A stretch of DNA of 37,964 nt from JAYZVT01 sp050248375 (lineage in GTDB: Bacteria; Pseudomonadota; Alphaproteobacteria; Rhizobiales; Methyloligellaceae): positions 1 through 37,964 of the forward strand of contig JBFWSL010000004.1 of assembly GCA_050248375.1 (NCBI GenBank), in the 5' to 3' direction. Positions within the stretch are counted from its first letter, which is position 1; every line of letters starts with the position of its first letter. The notes under the pieces were generated by a model. It saw only the letters and a list, made by a program, of their open reading frames with translations, was not told where the DNA came from and did no database searches. Of the stretch, positions 34,172 to 37,964 are shown one piece after another. A program made the translations under genes and the position numbers.

Positions 34172-34198
34172 TTAGCAGCGGCAGGGGTTTGCTGCCAA
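34172..34198. promoter_or_regulatory. Second CIRCE-like palindrome
   Basis: TTAGCAGCG (34172-34180), nine bases, then TGCTGCCAA (34190-34198). The 9-9-9 layout and the TTAGCA/TGC-AA ends match CIRCE, but the inner bases differ. It lies six bases upstream of the real CIRCE on the side of the usg gene, so it could be a decayed or second operator. Confidence 0.5.
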
Positions 34199-34292
34199 CA
34201 AATTGTTTTCATTGGGAAAAAATCTGGACGACGGGGCGACTCGCGATATCATGGTGCACTGCAATAGTGGCAACATTCGAGCGAGGAACCCG

Positions 34293-34562
34293 ATGATCGA
34301 CACGGAATTCCGGGCGCAATTGAAGGGCTACAGCCTCACCACGGCGGAAATCCTGTACCGGCTGCCGGACCATCCCGGCCTGCTGCAAAGCTACCTGTGG
34401 CAGGACTACGATGTGGCGCCCGATTTCCCGAAACTGCTCGATTTCCTGGGCTTCTGGAGCAAGACGCTGGAGGGGCCCCTGTACAAGGTCAGGGTGGCCC
34501 ACCGGCGGCTGATCTCGCCGAGGGAGTTCGCCTATGTGGACGGGGAATTCCGTCTCCACTGA
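34293..34562 (+). CDS. usg: Usg family protein
   Basis: An 89-residue Usg-like protein (Alphaproteobacteria-specific). MIDTEFRAQLKGYSLTTAEI, YRLPDHPGLLQSYLWQDYD, APDFPKLLDFLGFW, EGPLYKVRVAHRRLISPREF and the closing VDGEFRLH all match the family. Its biochemical function is not established. The ATG at 34293 is preceded by GCGAGGAAC. Divergent from groES, with the two palindromes in between. Confidence 0.9.
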   Translation: MIDTEFRAQLKGYSLTTAEILYRLPDHPGLLQSYLWQDYDVAPDFPKLLDFLGFWSKTLEGPLYKVRVAHRRLISPREFAYVDGEFRLH

Positions 34563-34589
34563 CGCCAGGAGAAGGAGAACTGGCCAGGG

Positions 34590-34982
34590 CTAGTTCGCGG
34601 CGGACTTGGCGGCGATGACGACCCGGGTGGTGGTCGAGCGGATCAGCAGCGGGGCCGCCGTCGCCCGCCAGTATTCGAAGGTGATGTCCGCCGTGCCGGG
34701 AGCATTGGCGTGGACGGCCACGTTCAGCAGGCTTTCCTGCTTGAAGAACATCGACCTGCCTTCCTCCGACAGGATCCAGCCGAGCTGGTCCACCTTGACC
34801 AGGTCGAGGCCGCGGCTGTTGGCGGAGCTGAGCTGCCAGCGGTAGCCGGCCTTGGGATTGCCGGGCAGCTTGAGCATGACGACCTCCCCCACCCGGGCAT
34901 GGCGGATGTCCGACGGCTCGGCCAGCGCGGGGCCCGCCAGAAGCGCCAGGGCGCAGATCAGAACTATGGGCAATCGGGACAT
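34590..34982 (-). CDS. Chagasin-like cysteine protease inhibitor (I42), secreted
   Basis: A 130-residue protein. An N-terminal signal peptide (RLPIVLICALALLAGPALA, cut near 21) is followed by VGEVVMLKLPGNPKAGYRWQL. NPKAGYRW matches the NPTTGYxW loop of chagasin/ICP inhibitors, and EYWRATA occupies the place of the RPW loop, which is not conserved. A periplasmic inhibitor or an inhibitor-fold protein is likely; activity is doubtful because of the loop changes. The ATG at 34982 was chosen for the signal peptide and the AGGTGG site ten bases upstream; an ATG at 35036 would add 18 residues. It converges on usg with a 27-base spacer. Confidence 0.65.
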   Translation of the reverse strand: MSRLPIVLICALALLAGPALAEPSDIRHARVGEVVMLKLPGNPKAGYRWQLSSANSRGLDLVKVDQLGWILSEEGRSMFFKQESLLNVAVHANAPGTADITFEYWRATAAPLLIRSTTTRVVIAAKSAAN

Positions 34983-35047
34983 CCGGGCGGTTCCACCTGC
35001 AGCGGCATTCACGGCGCCAGTCTGCGTGAAGTTCATTATGGTCCCGT

Positions 35048-35083
35048 TAACCGCGCGAAATTCCGTAACCGCGCGAAATTCCG
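35048..35083. repeat. Two tandem copies of an 18-bp unit
   Basis: The unit TAACCGCGCGAAATTCCG occurs at 35048-35065 and again at 35066-35083 with no mismatch. It lies in the divergent spacer between the chagasin-like gene and the DUF3604 gene, so a repeated regulatory site or a recent slippage duplication are both possible. Confidence 0.8.
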
Positions 35084-35171
35084 TCGCGGATAGTGAGACA
35101 CAGTGTTCCAATTCAGCCATGCCACCTGCTATGACGGGCGCAATAACAAAGACAAACCGGGGGAGGCAGGC

Positions 35172-37415
35172 GTGCCCTATTCCATCTATCGGCCCGAGCT
35201 CATGGGCGAGGCGAAGCTCGAGCCCGCCGGACGGTTCGAGGCGGGGTCGTGGCAGACCTTCAAACTCACCTACACCTGCGGACGCTTCGGCATCGACGAC
35301 ACCGGCAGCCTGAAGATCGGCATGCGCTTCGCCACCGACTTCGGGCCGGTGCAGTTCACCGACCCCAAGGCGCCGGGCTACACCACCGTGGTCGCCTCCA
35401 ACGGCGCGGTGCTCGACTGCCGCTGGGAGTTCAAGCGCAACATCCGCCCCTGGAGCCGGTCGCTCTACATCGGCGTGGTGAAGCATTTCCTCGCCGAGGG
35501 CGACACCATCACCATCACCTTCGGCGACAGGAGCGGAGGCTCGCCCGGCGTGCGGCTGCAGACCTTCTGCGAGAAGGAATTCGAGTTCCGGGTCTTCACC
35601 GACAACATCGCCACCTACGATTACGTGGCGCTGCCGGTGTCGCCGCGGATCGACATCGCGCCGGGCCCGGGCGTGGAATGGCACGCGGCGCTGCCGACGC
35701 TGGTGCGCGCGGGCGAGCCGTTCCGTCTCTCCATCAAGTGCAACGACAAGTGGGGCAACCCGAGCGACCTCGTCGATGCGACGCTCAGGCTCGAGGCGAG
35801 CGCGCCGGTCGAGGGGCTGCCCGATACGGTGAAATTCGAGAAAGGCAGGTTCGCCTGCATCGTGGACGGGTTGAAGGTTTCCAGCCCCGGCGACCTGACC
35901 GTGCGGGTTCTGGACGGCAAGGGCGGGGAACTGGCGCTGACCAATCCCCTGCGTATCGCCGAAAAGCCCGGGCGCGTGCACTACTGGGGCGACCTGCACG
36001 GGCAGAGCAACGAGACGCTCGGGACGAACACGGCGAAGGAGTACTTCCTGTTCGGCCGCGACCGCGCCTTTCTCGACGTCATCTCGCACCAGGGCAACGA
36101 CTTCCAGATCACAGGGGAGTTCTGGAAGGAACTGAACGAGCTGACCGCGGAGCTGGACGAGCCCGGACGATTCGTCTGCATTCCCGGATACGAGTGGTCG
36201 GCGAACACGGCCGTCGGCGGCGACCGCAACGTGTTCTACCGGCGCGAGGGGCGGCCCATCTACCGCTCGTCCCACGCGCAGGTGGAGGACATGTCGGACG
36301 AGAAGGCCGACGCCCACAACGCGCATGAGCTGTTCGAGCGGCTGAAGGACGAGGACTGCGTCATGTACGCCCATTGCGGCGGGCGCTATGCCGACATCAC
36401 CTACGCCCATGACGGCCGCAAGGAGCATTCGGTGGAGGTGCATTCCTCCTGGGGCACCTTCGAGTGGCTGCTGCACGACGCGCTCGACAGCAACTACCGG
36501 GTCGGCGTTGTGTGCAACTCGGACGGCCACAAGGGCCGCGTCGGCGCCAGCTATCCGGGCGCGTCCTTCTTCGGGGCACTCGGCGGGCTGACCTGCTTCC
36601 TGGCGCCGCGGCTCGACCGCGACGCCATCTTCGAGGCGATCCGCCGGCGGCGGCACTACGGCACCACCGGCAACCGCATGCTGCTCGACGTGGGCATCGC
36701 CCTTGACGCGCCCGGCGAGGTGTTCCTCACCGATCCCGCGCTGGGGCCGGCGAAGTCGGAGAAAGCCGGCCGCCTGCTGATGGGCGACATCGCGAAAGTG
36801 TCGGACAGCGAGGTGACGCTGGACATTGAGGCGGCCGGTTCCTCGCCGATCGAGCGCATCGACGTGTTCGACGGGCGGGACCATATCGACAGCGTGCGCG
36901 GCTATGCGGCCAAGGACGGCGGCAGGCGCGTGCGCATCATGTACGAGGGGGCGGAATATCGCGGCCGCGCCCGCACGACCACCTGGGACGGCTCCATCGC
37001 CGTCACCGGAAACGGCATTGCCAGGGCGGTGATGCGCAACAACTGGAACCTCGACCGCGGCCTGAAGCTGGATGGCGCGCAAAAGGCCACCTTCAAGGCG
37101 GTGACGACGGGGAACTTCGGCGTCATCGACCTGTGGCTGGAGAAGCAGGGCGAGGGCCGGCTCAAGGTCGAGACAGCCCATGCCTCCCTCGATCTCGACA
37201 TCGCGAAGATCGGCTTCGAGGAAACCCGCAAGGACGCCGGCGGCCTCGGCCGCGCGCTCAGCGCGTGGCGCCTGCCGGACGAGATGACGTCCTGGCGCAT
37301 GACCCATAAGGTCAAGGTGCCGGTGCGCGCGAAGGGCGATACGCGCCTTTATGTGCGCGTGACGCAGGAGGATGGCCACCGGGCCTGGACCAGCCCGATC
37401 TACCTGTTCCGGTAA
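35172..37415 (+). CDS. DUF3604 family protein (PHP-like metal hydrolase domain)
   Basis: A 747-residue protein. Residues about 1-265 are beta-rich and lack a signal peptide. The DUF3604 region (about 268-600) shows HYWGDLHGQSNE (270-281), ISHQGND (304-310), PGYEWSAN (338-345), MYAHCGG (398-404), SVEVHSSWGTFEW (420-432) and NSDGHKGRVG (449-458); the D-x-H and H motifs resemble PHP-type metal hydrolase sites. A C-terminal region follows to 747. Members of this family are mostly uncharacterised. The GTG at 35172 was chosen because GGGAGG lies five bases upstream; an earlier in-frame GTG at 35103 lacks such a site. The substrate is unknown. Confidence 0.78.
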   Translation: MPYSIYRPELMGEAKLEPAGRFEAGSWQTFKLTYTCGRFGIDDTGSLKIGMRFATDFGPVQFTDPKAPGYTTVVASNGAVLDCRWEFKRNIRPWSRSLYIGVVKHFLAEGDTITITFGDRSGGSPGVRLQTFCEKEFEFRVFTDNIATYDYVALPVSPRIDIAPGPGVEWHAALPTLVRAGEPFRLSIKCNDKWGNPSDLVDATLRLEASAPVEGLPDTVKFEKGRFACIVDGLKVSSPGDLTVRVLDGKGGELALTNPLRIAEKPGRVHYWGDLHGQSNETLGTNTAKEYFLFGRDRAFLDVISHQGNDFQITGEFWKELNELTAELDEPGRFVCIPGYEWSANTAVGGDRNVFYRREGRPIYRSSHAQVEDMSDEKADAHNAHELFERLKDEDCVMYAHCGGRYADITYAHDGRKEHSVEVHSSWGTFEWLLHDALDSNYRVGVVCNSDGHKGRVGASYPGASFFGALGGLTCFLAPRLDRDAIFEAIRRRRHYGTTGNRMLLDVGIALDAPGEVFLTDPALGPAKSEKAGRLLMGDIAKVSDSEVTLDIEAAGSSPIERIDVFDGRDHIDSVRGYAAKDGGRRVRIMYEGAEYRGRARTTTWDGSIAVTGNGIARAVMRNNWNLDRGLKLDGAQKATFKAVTTGNFGVIDLWLEKQGEGRLKVETAHASLDLDIAKIGFEETRKDAGGLGRALSAWRLPDEMTSWRMTHKVKVPVRAKGDTRLYVRVTQEDGHRAWTSPIYLFR

Positions 37416-37432
37416 GCGGTAAGCCCACTCCC

Positions 37433-37459
37433 GAAACCCCGGCTTCAAGCCGGGGTCCA
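37433..37459. repeat. Dispersed 27-bp palindrome, copy 3
   Basis: Same unit as at 6336 and 15078 with one changed base in the loop region (TTCAA instead of TTCAG). It starts 18 bases after the DUF3604 stop codon, where it may form a 3'-end hairpin. Confidence 0.78.
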
Positions 37460-37485
37460 GCTCGCTGCGGGAGTTCTAGTGGCGC

Positions 37486-37566
37486 GTAGCCCGGGTGGAG
37501 CGCAGCGAAACCCGGGAGCAAGAAGGACGGCGGTTCCCGGATTTCGCTGCGCTCCATCCGGGCTAC
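37486..37566. repeat. Inverted repeat with 32-bp arms
   Basis: The left arm (37486-37517) starts GTAGCCCGGGTGGAGCGCAG and the right arm (37535-37566) is its inverse with two differences. The sequence type (GTAGCCCGG-TGGAGCGCAGCG) is dispersed in many proteobacterial genomes. It sits in the convergent spacer between the DUF3604 and desaturase genes and could form a long hairpin in both transcripts. Confidence 0.8.
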
Positions 37567-37584
37567 CTGTTCCGCAGGGCGCGA

Positions 37585-37964
37585 TCAGCCCTTCGAGGGC
37601 AGCGCAGGATCGGATGGATCCGCGGGCTTCCGCGCGCCGTGGCCATATTCGAAGATGCGCGAACCGGCCTTGTCCAGGATGGGGCGCAGGTCCCTGAACA
37701 CCTTACCGTAGAGATAGAAGGGAATGCGCGGGAAGAGGTGGTGGATCAGGTGGAAGTTCTGGAACATGTAGGCCCAGTTCACCACCGGCTCGAGCAGCCT
37801 GCCGCGCACCCAGAACACATTGGTGTCGCGGAAGCGTTCCTTGGTCACGTGCGGCTGATGGGTGAGGTAGGCGAAGAAGTAGATGATCATCGCCGAGCCG
37901 ATCCAGTGCGGCCCGAGCCACAGGGCCAGCACCTCGCGCCAGTAGCCGAACACGCACAGCCAGA
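37585..37964 (-). CDS. Fatty acid desaturase-like / carotenoid hydroxylase-like protein (partial, C-terminal)
   Basis: The frame enters from the right edge, so only about 126 C-terminal residues are visible. They include a membrane segment (WIGSAMIIYFFAYLTHQPH) and the histidine box FHLIHHLFP (HxxHH), the third iron-binding motif of membrane fatty acid desaturases and related hydroxylases, followed by the typical PFYLYGKVFRDLRP tail. The di-iron enzymes introduce double bonds or hydroxyl groups with O2. The substrate is not determinable from this part. Its stop lies 18 bases from the large inverted repeat. Confidence 0.8.
   Translation of the reverse strand, partial: WLCVFGYWREVLALWLGPHWIGSAMIIYFFAYLTHQPHVTKERFRDTNVFWVRGRLLEPVVNWAYMFQNFHLIHHLFPRIPFYLYGKVFRDLRPILDKAGSRIFEYGHGARKPADPSDPALPSKG

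Noticed and set aside
34590..37448. A 950-codon open frame on the minus strand covering the DUF3604 gene
   Set aside because: Only its last 130 codons (the chagasin-like gene) have a signal peptide and motif. The rest is low-complexity, Arg/Ala/His/Val-rich antisense sequence typical of GC-rich shadow frames.

Overview
The window is about 38 kb of GC-rich bacterial chromosome from an alphaproteobacterium. Several things point there: a Usg-family protein, DUF1285 and DUF6111-like proteins beside a CCA-adding enzyme, a small ESFPASDP-type protein, groESL with a CIRCE element, and a palindromic repeat of the type common in Rhizobiales genomes (1900-2010). The genus cannot be fixed from the sequence. 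No rRNA, tRNA, CRISPR array, insertion sequence or prophage was seen.

Layout. 1-104 is the 3' end of a gamma-glutamyltransferase gene. 151-1842 (-) is an AidB-like acyl-CoA dehydrogenase. 2126-2728 (+) is a secreted LprI plus MliC-like putative lysozyme inhibitor. 2967-4349 (+) is a flavin monooxygenase. 4462-6174 (-) is an IlvD/Edd sugar-acid dehydratase. It is divergent from a tight + operon at 6480-10145: a LeuB/tartrate-type dehydrogenase, an ABM-domain protein, OtnK (DUF1537 kinase), OtnC (class II aldolase-type decarboxylase) and a second ABM protein. This looks like an acid-sugar catabolic locus with an unusual enzyme set, and it is the best candidate for an undescribed pathway. 10255-16709 is a mixed block: an unknown membrane protein, an MFS transporter, a membrane-anchored protein, a metallophosphoesterase, a Nudix hydrolase, a WrbA quinone reductase and a GNAT acetyltransferase.

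16604-23492 (-) is a four-gene operon: MoxR AAA+ ATPase, DUF58, BatA-N/DUF4159 protein and a VWA-like membrane protein. This is the usual MoxR chaperone plus von Willebrand-type layout. Divergent from it, 23616-26652 (+) is a translationally coupled series: DUF1285, CoA pyrophosphatase, small membrane protein, CCA tRNA nucleotidyltransferase, small membrane protein. 26662-29746 (-) is a complete glutamate/aspartate-type ABC importer (binding protein, two permeases, ATPase). Divergent from it is an M29/NicX-like putative aminopeptidase (29897-30889), and the spacer between them is full of inverted repeats. Then come a small acidic protein, a VIT1/CCC1 transporter, groES-groEL (-) with an almost complete promoter/CIRCE region, Usg, a chagasin-like inhibitor and a large DUF3604 protein. 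The window ends inside a fatty acid desaturase-like gene (37585 to the edge, -).

Non-coding structure is worth attention. There are three near-identical 27-bp palindromes 9-22 kb apart, a 32-bp-arm inverted repeat near 37.5 kb, a tandem 18-bp repeat, a second CIRCE-like palindrome and several intrinsic-terminator-like hairpins. All functional names rest on reading motifs and overall resemblance; no database search was run.
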